The notes under the pieces were generated by a model that searched no databases, was not told where the DNA came from, and was given only the letters and a program-made list of their open reading frames with translations. Positions 11,568 to 23,097 of a stretch of 64,000 nt of DNA are shown one piece after another (position 1 is the first letter of the stretch; every line of letters starts with the position of its first letter). This DNA is from Neoconidiobolus thromboides FSU 785 (lineage: Eukaryota > Entomophthoromycota > Entomophthoromycetes > Entomophthorales > Neoconidiobolaceae). Location of the stretch: assembly GCA_025603075.1 (NCBI GenBank), contig MU626282.1:62001-126000 (forward strand), given 5' to 3'. The position numbers and the translations under genes were made by a program.

Positions 11568-11878
11568 GGTTAATCGGAGAAATAAAGCTCAAAGTTAAAA
11601 AAATCAACTAAGAGGTTAATAAAATATAGATCGAAATGTTCACCATTAATGTTTACAGTAATTGCAAGTAGCTTGAAAAAGAGGTAAATGTTATTAGAAT
11701 TATAGTAGTGTATCAAAAAAGTAAAGCTCAAGTAGGTTTGATTAGAGTTACTCAAAGGTATATTGGAAGTAATCAAGAAACTACATAATTGATAGCTGTA
11801 TTTTTATAAAAGACCATTGTTGGTAGCAGATATCAATTAAATGAATGAAACAAAGAGGTAACCCTGTGATTGGATGAC

Positions 11879-11888
11879 GTGGCGCCAC
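11879..11888. repeat. perfect GC-rich palindrome GTGGCGCCAC
   Basis: A 10-bp self-complementary sequence in otherwise AT-rich DNA, preceded by TGAC so that the left side reads TGACGTGGCGCC. A CCAAT (complement ATTGG) lies just left. It could be a protein-binding site; no gene starts nearby. Confidence 0.4.
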
Positions 11889-12605
11889 TAATAAGCTTAT
11901 TTCTGCAATTTAACAGCCAAAAAAGACAAAATCAACCTAAGTACTCTTATATCATTCAAGAGAATGAATAGTTGGGCAAACATCAAAAGCTTTTTTATTT
12001 ATGGAGACCTGAAGCAAAATCTAAAGAGTCAGAAAAAATATTAAATTTTATAATAGTATAAGTAGATAACTACTAAAGTCCTGACTGTTAAATATCGGAT
12101 GGTTTCAATTATTTAAATAAATAATTCAAACATATTTAGAATACATTCTCATATACACTAAAGAAATAGTTGACACAATTTAGCTGCCTCTTTCCTTGAA
12201 GTATGTAGATAATAGAGTCTACTTGGTATACATGGATTAAACTAGTAAGTGTGTATCCTCAAGGCAGGGGCACTTCATAATTTCACTGAACATGGTTATT
12301 AGAACAGAAATAGAAATAAGTAAACTAGAGAAAAACTACAAAATCTACACACTTTCAATCGTACTATTTTTTAAGTTTTTTATTACTTTGTAAAGTTTGA
12401 TTTAAGCAATCCCACTAAAACATATCTTTGATAAAAGTAGGGTTAAAGTCAATCAATAAAAACTTTTAAGTGTGACTTTGTAACTTTTATTTATAAAATA
12501 GAAAGTATCATAAATAATTATAAATATCGTTAACAAAAACAGTAGAAAAGAATATAAAAAGATAGATGACTTGCACCAAAATAGCAATATATCCAAGGAG
12601 ATAGA

Positions 12606-12628
12606 AATATTGATTAGTAATCAATATT
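12606..12628. repeat. perfect 23-bp palindrome
   Basis: AATATTGATTA, a single central G, then its exact reverse complement TAATCAATATT. It is not part of the MITE family and has no gene near it. Confidence 0.6.
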
Positions 12629-14799
12629 AAATAATAACATTTTAAAGTACTTAAAATGATCTAATTATCATAAATACTTTACTTTTAAAGTTATACTCCT
12701 ATATACCGTCATCATCCTTTTATTATTTAAAATTATAAAAAGTATAAAATAAATTATAAATGAAATGGTAGTACAATAACTAATTCTTTTTTGTACCATA
12801 GGCATTTTAATTCAAAATTAGAATTATGTAAGCATTAATGTAATAGCAATCAATAAACAATAAATGTTTGGAATCAATAAAAACGGAATTAGATATAACA
12901 ATTTAGTTATCAATACATTTAAATAGTCTGTTTAACATAGTTAAACAATATAACTTATCAAAGTTATTATATTTTTTTGAAAACAACTGAACTATAAACG
13001 TTTTAGGAAAAAATATAAATAATATCTATATGAACGTTGATTAAAAATTAAAAAATATCCGAGAATCAACCTAAACATTTTTGAATGGCCATGGCAATTA
13101 CTGTTTTGTAACGTTCTTACTCCTCAATTTCTATAACAATTTTGTAGTACTTGAAGTTTTATTAAGATGTAAGCTTATGCTGCTTTTTTTGATATAAATG
13201 ATTATGGTTTCTTGAGTTACGTTTTAGTACCCCTAATTTGTTGAACATTAATTACTCCATTAAATTAAGTTTGAAGTTATAATTACTATTCAAAACAATG
13301 ATAATTTCATTATCAATAGCTTTTATAATAGAAGCTTTGTATTTTGATGAAACTGGTATTTAATGAAATGTTTTATTAATGGGTTTTTTCTTATCAATAA
13401 ATGAATTGATAAAACTATTAAGGTTGATAGTATAAATAGTTATTAACTAAACATGAAAATCATAATTGTAAAGCAATAAATTTGATACAAGTACAATGTC
13501 ATCTGTTTGTGAAATTGCTATACTTTTAGTGTTTATTTTAACCTTGGTGTTATAGAAAGTTAAAGAATTTGTGTTTTGTTTTGAATATGTTATGGAATTG
13601 AGAAGAGAACAACTATAAATAGCCTATTAACTTGTATCAATATACTTCGGCAGCTACTCATTTACTTGACTTATTTATAAACCGTGTTACTTCTAATATT
13701 GGTATTTAATCTAGATATTAAAACTAGTTTCAAAATCCCACAGAGTACTAAGCTTTGCTATTATCCCGATTTTTGTTACTAAAAGTTGAGTATCCCTGTT
13801 GAATAAGTGAGTTGATAAAATCCAACAGGCTATTGATCATCAGATATTACAATTAAAAACAATAATAGTAAAATTTAACAATATCTGAAAACAATCATAA
13901 TAAAATGGAATGCTAAAATTTCAAAGTTATTAAATTCAAAATTTTACTATGATTTTTAATTGAAAAGCCAAATATCTACACTATTATTGTTTTCATTACA
14001 AAGCTAAATAGCTAACATGATGAAATATATTTAGATCCTTTAGTGTAATTTAAGGTACCAGAAATAAAGTTTATAGTTATTAAAGCAACAGTGAGATCAT
14101 AGGATCACATATCAAAGCCTTTGAGCTGTTATATTCAGATTGTCTGTAAACAAACTCAAATAAGCAATGAACTGTTAAAAATACTTTAGTAGTATTTGAA
14201 AAATAAAAGTTGGAAAATTAAAATAGTATGCCAACTGGTATTATATTTCTACAGAAGTATATTGGCCAATATCAATTTGTCTAATAAAAAAACTATATAA
14301 AGTTGAGACATTATGTTAACCCTATTTCTTTAAGTTATTTTATCAAATTATTGAGTGAAACGCTTACTAATTTCAAGTGAATAGGGATTTTTAAAGTTAT
14401 TGATATCAAAAAATAGCCAATATATTGCATCATTATCCCTTATAACTCATAGTTCTCCCAATAATCATTCCCTATAAAAAATAATAACAAAATCTAGTTA
14501 TCCTTTAGGCTAAAAGCAGGACAATTAAGGGAGAGTAAGTTCTTTATCCCTGACTGAGCAAATTTTGAGTTATCAATCCAAAATATAGAAAGTTGCAACG
14601 TCATGGCCAATAAAATTTGGTCAGTTTAACTTATTATGCAAATTGGAATGACTCATTAAGCTTAAGTTTTATGCAAAACCCATAAAAGTTTCACAACAAA
14701 TTAAAGGATCAAAAGAATTGTTCAACTCAGTTCAATCGATTTTATAAAACGAACTTAACAAACAAGCTTGAGGACAACATAAAATTTTTACAGAAAGCT

Positions 14800-17352
14800 A
14801 TGGACTCCCTTCAAGCCAAATTTGAATCCATTGGGTTATCTGAAACGAAAGCCAAAGATACTTTAAAAAACAAGAAGCTTGCCCCTTTATTAGATAAAGT
14901 GATCGACTTGGCTTCCCTTTCTCCCGAAACTTTAAGTGAAAAAAAACATATAGGTAACAACTTGTATAACTTAGCTACTACAATTACTCCAGACGCTACC
15001 AATCGATTGGAATTTTTGGTATCTAAAGTAGCTAATGAGGACTTAAGAACTTCAGAACAAATTTCAGCTGCTATTAAATATTGTGATAAATTATTAGTTG
15101 AAGAAGAGATTGATATTAATAAGTTTAATGAAACTTGTGGGGTTGGTAAGTTATTCTTTATTATATTATAGTTTTCATTTATTTACGTATTCCTCTAGGT
15201 GTTGTTGTTACCAAAGAACAAATAGAGCAAATAGTAACCAGAGTTATTGAAGAAAATAAGGAAAAGTTGACAACTGAGCGTTATCGCTTTGTATTTCCTT
15301 TGCTTGCTATTTTACGTCAAGATTTTGTTTTAAAATGGGCTAATGGTGGGGATGTAAAAACTGAACTGGACAAACAAGCTTTAGCTTTACTTGGTCCTAA
15401 AGACGAAAGAGATGTTATTGTTAAAACTAAGGTAAGATATAACCATCCATTGTAAAGTAGTAGTTGATATATTATTTGTATAGGGAAAAGCTAAAGGAGG
15501 AGAAGGTAAAAAAGAAGCCAAAAAAGCCGAAACTAGTAAAATAGAAGAAAATAAAGATTCTAAAGTTATCGAAAAAGATCCTTCTCTCGCTTCTTTATCC
15601 ATGTTTTATGAAGGTGAATTATCACGTTTACATAAGCCTGGAGGTAATAAACAAATCAAAGCCTCTATTATGGAAGAACATCTTAAGCGTACCAAGGGTA
15701 AAGTAATTACTCGATTCCCACCAGAACCAAATGGATTCCTTCATATTGGACATGCTAAAGCTATTAATGTTAATTTTGGTTATGCTCAAGCTCATGATGG
15801 TATCTGCTATTTGAGATATGATGATACTAATCCAGAAGCAGAAGAAGAAATTTACTTTACTTCAATTTTAAAAGCAGTTGAATGGCTTGGGTTTAAACCA
15901 TTCAAAGTAACTTATTCTTCCGATTATTTTGACCAACTTTACGAATTAGCAGTTAAATTAATTAAAGTTGGTAAAGCTTATATTTGTCATTGTACTGGAG
16001 AAGAAATCCATAAACATCGTGGCGGAGATGAAAAAGGACCTAGGAGTGAGTGCATTCATCGTAGTCGACCAATTGAAGAATCTTTAAAAGAATTTGATAA
16101 TATGAAGTTAGGTAAATATAAAGAAGGAGAAGCTATTTTAAGAATGAAAATGGATATGCAGAGTGGCAATCCCCAATTTTGGGATTTAGTAGCTTATCGT
16201 GTATTATACACACCTCATCATCGTACTAAAGATAAATGGTGTGTTTATCCAACTTATGATTTTACCCATTGTTTAGTTGATTCTTTTGAGGATATTACCC
16301 ATTCTTTGTGTACTTTAGAATTTGTACAATCTAGACCTTCATACTATTGGCTATGTGATAGCTTAGAAGTTTATAAACCTGTACAATGGGAATATGGTAG
16401 ATTAAACGTATCTAGTACTATTTTATCAAAGAGAAAGATATTAAAATTAATTACTGAAAAATATGTCAATGGTTGGGATGATCCTAGGTTATATACTTTA
16501 CCTTCTTTGAGAAGAAGAGGTGTACCACCAGCTGCTATTAACACTTTTGTTAGAGATGTTGGTGTTACTACCTCAACTACTACAATTGATGTTAAACGTT
16601 TGGATAATTATATTCGTGATCATTTAAATGAAACAGCACCAAGAATCATGGCTATTTTGGATCCAATTAAAGTAGTTATTGAAAATTTACCAGAAAATTA
16701 TTATGAAAGTATTACTGTACCAAATAAACCTAGGGATCCTAAAATGGGAGAACATCAAGTACCATTTACAAATACCTTTTATATTGACGCTAGTGATTTC
16801 AGAGTTGAAGATAGTAAAGATTATTTTAGGTTGGCACCAAATAAAACCGTAGGGTTATTATATGTTAATTGTCCGATTAGTTGCACATCTTATGAAGTAG
16901 ATGAAAAAACTAATAAAGTTACATTAATCAAATGCCGTTATGAAAATGAAGGACAAATTAAAAAACCAAAAACATATATTCAATGGGTAGCCCATGCACC
17001 AAAACATCAATCTCCAGTTTCGATTGAAGAATTAAGAATATACAATCCATTATTTTTACATGAAAATCCACAAGATAAGACTTTAGTACCAAATGGTTTC
17101 TTATCTGATGTTGATCCTAATTCATTAGAAATTAAAAAAGGCGCTATTGTTGAAACAGGTATCTTCCAAGCAATTGAAAATGTTTTGAAGGAAAAGAAAG
17201 AGAAAGATTGCCTTGAAGAAGTTCGTGCTCAATTTATTAGAGTTGGTTATTTCTGTTTAGATAAAGATAGTTTAATTCAGGATAAGATTGAAGATAGTAA
17301 ACTTATCTTCAATCGTATTGTTACACTTAAAGAAGATACTAAAAAAGATTAA
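14800..17352 (+). CDS. GLN4: glutaminyl-tRNA synthetase (GlnRS), cytosolic
   Basis: Three exons (14800-15145, 15199-15431, 15484-17352) with 53- and 52-bp introns give 815 residues, matching yeast-type GlnRS. Residues 1-~190 are the eukaryote-specific N-terminal domain, followed by a Lys-rich hinge (GKAKGGEGKKEAKKAE). The catalytic class I core carries PNGFLHIGHAK (HIGH motif near residue 280) and a KMSKS-type loop VSSTILSKRK near residue 500, where Leu replaces the usual Met. The C-terminal anticodon-binding beta barrels follow. The enzyme charges tRNA-Gln. The 3' end faces the Mei2-like gene, 190 bp away. Confidence 0.97.
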
Positions 17353-17391
17353 ATAAGTATTTTTAACAAATTGAATGTTTTGCATTTTGTA

Positions 17392-17415
17392 TTTACTTTT
17401 ACTTTTACTTTTACT
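17392..17415. repeat. hexanucleotide microsatellite (TTTACT)4
   Basis: Four exact tandem copies of TTTACT in the short spacer between the convergent GlnRS and Mei2-like genes. Confidence 0.8.
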
Positions 17416-17542
17416 TATTTTGAATTCTTAATACAAAATACTAAAATGATTATTTTTTATTGAAAAAAAATAATATAAAAATTAAATATGACTAAAATAC
17501 TAAAATTGTCTTCCAAAATTAGTAAATTGTTATTGAAATATT

Positions 17543-19204
17543 TCATTCCATTTCAGGAGTTGGAAAAGCAATTGATTGACCTTTCAATTCACCATCTGTA
17601 TAAAATAATAAAGGTCGAAAAGATGGCTCATGATTAAGTACACTATTATATTATTATATTATTATATTGCCATTTGTATCACTATATTAAATTACCTTGA
17701 ATTTTGAAAATGATTAATTAAAGCATGAATGCCTTGAATAGTAGCATAGGCTAAATCGCATCTTTTTTCAGATTTAAAATGTGGCCTAAACAAATATTAT
17801 AATTATTATTGTTGTTATAACTAGTTGTTTATTCAACTTACCACCGATTACCAACATAAATTTGAATAAATTTAATAATGGCTCTTTAAATAAAAAGATT
17901 AGTTTAGTAAAAATAGTATATATAATACACTTACTCCTTACTAATAAAATTAATAAATGCGTAGCCCACATTACACTTATTAATAAAATCCATACGAAGG
18001 TATAAAAAATTAAACTCTCCTAAATGCGTTTGGTTTAACACATCTAATAGCATGGACTAAAAACGTTATCGTTAATCTATTATAACAACGTATATAAACT
18101 GAATTATTACTTGTGTATATTTATTGGGGATGTTTTTAATCATAAAAGTAGTTCGCTGATCCAAATCTATTTACTTATAAACGTTATATACATAAACAAA
18201 AATTTCACTTACTTGATAAAACCTTTTCAGTGTCTTCTATTTTCCAGCTACCTTTCCATGAAGTACTTATACCATTTTGATTTCTTTGATTTTTATTATT
18301 TATTCTTGACATTGTGTTTTCAGAACTTGAAGAAGTAGCAGTTGATATTTGTCTATTATACTGAGATAATAGTCGATTTTTTTCGGCTCTTAATTTTATA
18401 GTCATATTAATATCTCCCATATTTTTATCATATTCATAAAAACAGGTAGCTGTTATGGACTATAGCCATTATTATTAAATAATAGAAACAAAATTTGGTT
18501 TAAATATAATACTTACCTTAAGTGTATTAAGCCAAGCTTTAACTCTATCACATACACGTACATCATAAAAATTAAGTAATAATATATGAATTTCATCATC
18601 TTTAATTGATTTATAATCCTTAAAGCCATCAATTATTTTTAAATGTCTCTAAGAAAAGACTCTCAATATATTCTTCTTTAATATTATAGTTATATCAATT
18701 GCTTACTTTAAACGCTTCCAACTCTACATTATCAAAATAATGTAAAATTACAATAGAATTATAAAACTTATGTAGTACACTATTATTGCACAAAATCAAT
18801 GGATCTTGATTGATTTGTTTAATTAACTACAAAAATACATCAACATCAATTAATAATACAAATAATAACAATGATAAACTTACATCTCGATAATATAAAT
18901 CATTATAGAAATTAATTGTATATAGTTTTGGATCTAATATTTCCATAATACTTTGCATAATACTATTAGAAAACCGTATATCGTAAATACTTACGAGTAC
19001 TGTTTGATGTATCATTAATACTTGTACATCCGAAAATTGAAACTTAAAGTTAGATGAGTAGTTATAAAACTTAGCAATAACAAAAAAGTTAGATACCTTT
19101 AACCTCTCATATAAAGGTGATAAAAGTGTATGATCTGGACTTGAAATCATTATATGATGAGTAGAAAGTTGTAATGAAAACGGTTGATAGATATTTAATG
19201 ACAT
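17543..19204 (-). CDS. Mei2-like RNA-binding protein
   Basis: Nine exons on the minus strand, all phases consistent: 19204-18884, 18826-18707, 18648-18517, 18459-18213, 18166-18111, 18056-17935, 17883-17842, 17785-17696, 17642-17543. The product is about 409 residues. The C-terminal ~150 residues are the Mei2-specific RRM (RRM_2): RTTFMIKNIPNKYTQ, then FLYLRMDFINKCNVGYAFIN, VGNRWPHFKSEKRCDLAYA, IQGIHALINHFQNS and FRPLLFYT. Two upstream YDIR/YDVR segments (VLVSIYDIR, LLNFYDVR) look like the degenerate first and second RRMs of the family. Mei2 proteins bind meiotic RNAs and promote meiosis in fission yeast; related proteins occur in plants. It is shorter than S. pombe Mei2, and no further upstream exon was found. 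Confidence 0.92.
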
Positions 19205-19747
19205 CGTTTATAGTAAAATTGTACAAAATATATAATAGGTTTTCAATAAAAATGATCAAAATACAAAAGGCTATTGAAAAAAGAAACTAACTAACAATTA
19301 TCTATTAATGATACTATCCTAAATGCATTTAATAAAAAATTTAATGCATTTCGTTTTATTAAGCTCGGTTTATAAAAGCTTAATAAACAAATCAAAAACT
19401 TAATTTCATTTTCAATTCATTTAACTTTTAAACTCCTATTAATAAACAAGATATAAATTTATTTCCTGGTGAATCAAAATTTCCTTTTATTTCAACCTAG
19501 ATCATTGCCAAAATCAACAACTTCATCTTAAACCAATATAAAAAAATCCTATTAAAAACTATTGTTTACTTTATTATTATTATTATTATAATATAAAACA
19601 TTATTATTTTATTATTATTATCTCCACCTAAAATTATATATAAACAAAAAATTTACAATTAAATCCCTATCGTCACCGCTTTAAATTTTATCTACTGATT
19701 AATCTTCATCCATATCCTAAATTACTTCACAAACACTTTTTACTTCT
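19205..19747. other. intergenic with short ATT-rich runs
   Basis: Lies upstream of the Mei2-like gene and downstream of the PPP1R37-like gene. It contains TTATTATTATTATT-type low-complexity sequence around 19570-19620 and nothing else recognisable. Confidence 0.6.
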
Positions 19748-22389
19748 TCATTTCCTAAACGAAAGATCATCAATTAATTGAGTATTTCTAGCACAAGTGA
19801 TCAACATATCTTGCGCTAATATTGACATCTCTGGATTATTTGGCTAATGAAAAAAATCATTATTAAAAGCTATATAAAAAACTCTATAAAGATTCAACTT
19901 ACTGGTATTGTAACTTCCAAACAAGTAATTGAATAATTTAATTTGGCTGATACTGAAAGGGCTAATAAACCAGCTAATGATACTTTGGAGTTCAAAGAGA
20001 TATCTAAACGCGTCAAGCTTTTGGTTTCTGGTAACACTTCTGCTAATGCTATGGCCCCTATTATTTTATTAGAATGAAAAAATATTACCAATAAACAAAT
20101 GTTTTATAATTTATCATTACCTTCTGATGTCATACATGTATTTGATAAAAATAGGGATTTTAAACTATTGTTTTGTCCAAAGCAGGATTTGATGGACCAT
20201 AACTAATAAATAAATAAATTTGTTAGAGTATAATTATATAAACTAATAGCTTACTCCATCAATCGAAGGCCCACACATTGGATTTCCTGATAAATCTAAC
20301 GAATGTAACTTTCTATTTGTTTTCTATCAAAACAAAAAATTAGTATTATATTATTATAAATATTATGTTATTATAAATTACCAAAGCTTCAAAAAGACGG
20401 ACCATACCAAATTCATCAATTAAATTGCTACCAATTTTAAGTTCTTCTAATTGTGAATTTGGACTAGATAGCGGGGATAGTATACAATACAATCCTTCTG
20501 TCTATAAAAAATAATTTTCATATCAAAAATATTTCTCTTGATTTTCCTAATATTTACCTTCAATGAATTTTGACTTAAATCTAGAATCGACAATTTAGAC
20601 GATAGAAACATTTTATCTGGCTAAAAAAATAAAAATAATTAAAGAAATAAAAAAAATACAATATAAATTACATCTTCACTGCCACTCAATAACATTGAAA
20701 TATACTGAGCTCCTTGCGAGGTAATATTATTCCCACACAATGCAAGCGATCTTATATTTGATTTGATAATACCTTGGCCTAATAAATATTCATTAAATCA
20801 ATAACTTGCATCTCAAAGCGTTGTTTAGCTTACATAATATTTTTAACTCTTGCAATCTAATAGAACACTCATTTAATTTTAAATCCTCAAATGAGGACAT
20901 ATTTGTATCCTGTTCACCGTTAAACCTCGGAGATAATGGAGAAGTTAATGGAGATAAAGGAATTTGTGATTCATTTGTCGAATTATTACTTGAATCTAAA
21001 TGAATGATTCCACGTGCTAAAAACTTTGCGGATCGATATGTTATTGGTATACCAGATAAATCAAGTGATTTTAATTTTTTTGACTAAAAAATATAAATTA
21101 ATTAATATCACTGCTATGATTATTATTATGCTATTGTTATCACCTGACTTATGTAAGTAGCAATATATTTAACACCGTCAGATTTTATTTTTGGATTATT
21201 GGCTAAACTTAACATACAAATACGATCTTTTGTTAATAAATTACTCACCAGTACTTTGATACTCTAATAAAAATTGAATTCAATATTACTAATATAATTG
21301 CAAGTAGCCCAATATTTACCTCATCATCTAAGCTGCAATCTTCCAATTCTAATCTTGTTAGATTACTAAATAAATCTAATACATCTGATATTGGTAAAAT
21401 ACTTTTCAATGGGAAAGATTCACCTTAAATAATGGAACATATATAATCATAACTTAATATAATACAAATAAACCTTACCAGTCAATATGATACTTTCAAT
21501 ACATTGATTAGTACCAATAGCTTCCTAAAAAAACATAAAACATAAATAGCATTCTATTAAAAAACTACGATAACTTACCTCCAATATCTGAAGAAATCTC
21601 CCGTTAGGATGTTCTTCTCTTGAATTACAAATAGATAAATACCACTCCAAAATATCTTTACAACTAAATTTCGCCCCCTCTCCTTTTCCTTTTAACCAAG
21701 GGCCTTCCAACCCCATATATTGTTCATAACGATTATCTTCGCTTGGCATTAATTTAATAGAGGAAGGAATAATATAAGAAGTGGACCTTAAAGGTACAGA
21801 AAATCGAACTCTTTTTAATTTATTGGGATTTAATTCCGATGTTTTCCCTTCTTCTTCTTCATAGTATGAATTTTTGCTAAATGATAGGAATCGATTCAAT
21901 AACCGTGTACTTTGTTGTTTAAATACTAAACTGGAACGTCGGGCATAACTACTAGGTGGTAAAGAAGGTTTTAATATCCCTTTTGTCGGTTTTTTATGGG
22001 GTTCTTTTGAGTAAAAAAGGCTTAGTATTATATCATGTTTTTATGTATGTTTATTATCAGTTACCTGTTACTTCTATTTCTAAGTCCTTAATATTTTTAC
22101 TATCTTTAACGTTTTGTTCTTTCAACTGCTTTACATCCACCATACCTTCTGGCTCTTCGGTTAAAATGAAGCTATTGTCTGCTTTTAATATTGGCTTATT
22201 TTCATCCCCGTTAATATTCCCATTAGTTAAATTATTATTACTTATTGGTGTTTCCAATATTCTAAGTTTGGTCAATTCGTCTACTAAGTCTAAATGATCA
22301 AATTCGTCTAAACTAAATCGAGTGGGATCAAAACGTAAGCGTTTGTTCATTTCACCTATTAATCCCTTAACGGGGTCTTCGTTCTCCAT
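19748..22389 (-). CDS. PPP1R37-like leucine-rich-repeat PP1 regulator
   Basis: Multi-exon gene with about a dozen short introns. Start ATG 22389-22387; stop TGA 19750-19748. The N-terminus is acidic and disordered (MENEDPVKGLIGEMNKRLRF). Next comes a PP1-docking RVxF motif, KLKRVRFSVP, then a helical lead-in (DILEWYLSICNSREEHPNGR) and a run of ribonuclease-inhibitor-type LRRs, one per small exon (for example LTRLELEDCSLDDE and LKSLDLSGIPI). The last repeats end AIALAEVLPETKSLTRLDIS and LAGLLALSVSAKLNYSITCL, very close to the end of the PPP1R37 LRR domain. The last coding exon is ~19847-19748. PPP1R37 inhibits protein phosphatase 1. The order RVxF then LRR is seen directly; the function is family-based. 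Confidence 0.85.
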
Positions 22390-23097
22390 TGTTTATAAAT
22401 AAAAGCGATAATTTTTAAAATTGAAGTTAACTTTTTTGATTTTAAGTTATATTTAGCTATATTTTTTTTTACTGTGAGGTTCTACAGGCACTAAAATCAA
22501 TGCTAGGTGTTTTAAATTAAAGCGTCAATTTTTTTTAAATTTTCGCTAAATAATTGATGTTTTGAACTTAATATTATTTGCACTAAGCTTTAAAAATCAA
22601 AAATACTTCTGGCGATAAATTCTTAAGACTTTAACGCAGTTTATAATAACTTTGTGAATTATACTTTTGTTCAAACACAGAGGATCTTTGAGAAATCTTA
22701 AAGATAATTTTGCCCATGAAATTTTTAAGAAAACTTGACGATTCAGTTTACATAAAAGATCTAGCACTGGCTTTTAGCAATTATATGACTCCAGTTAGGA
22801 ACTCAAACCTCTTGATGTTTAATAATATTTACCTATCATTGCTAAAGTTTTTATTTTACTAAGATAACTATTGATAAAAGTATCAGTGGTAATAATTAAA
22901 GTTATTATATTATATGCATATGCATTCAATGAGTTTAACATCATCGGTTATCAAATAATAGTATCCATAAGAAGCTTTTTTGATCATTATTATATTAATA
23001 TTTTGAAACCTTTGTAATGTATTATAGATTTAATACTCTAATATAAACTCAAAAACAACAACCGAGTTATTGTTATTTATTAAAATTAAAAAAGACT
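22390..23097. other. intergenic, no features seen
   Basis: AT-rich spacer upstream of the PPP1R37-like gene and downstream of the NADPH oxidase gene. No coding, repeat or RNA signal was recognised. Confidence 0.6.

Larger units (their letters stand above)
8484..14799. other. 6.3-kb gene-free tract with MITEs
   Basis: No spliced gene was recognised on either strand. It holds MITE copies 3-7, a perfect 23-bp palindrome (12606-12628) and a GC-rich palindrome (11879-11888). The part around 9540-9720 is a little GC-richer but has stops in all frames. It is the largest gene-poor stretch in the window. Confidence 0.6.

Noticed and set aside
11570-11776. 68-codon minus-strand open frame
   Set aside because: Hydrophobic low-complexity translation in an AT-rich tract, starts inside a MITE flank, with no family features.
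12120-12155. ATACATTCTCATAT similar to the end of MITE copy 1
   Set aside because: Only ~14 bases match and no core is present; too short to call a copy.
18120-18136. GGGGATGTTTTT resembling a MITE left end
   Set aside because: On the minus strand it encodes the conserved IKNIPNK of the Mei2 RRM; no MITE core follows.
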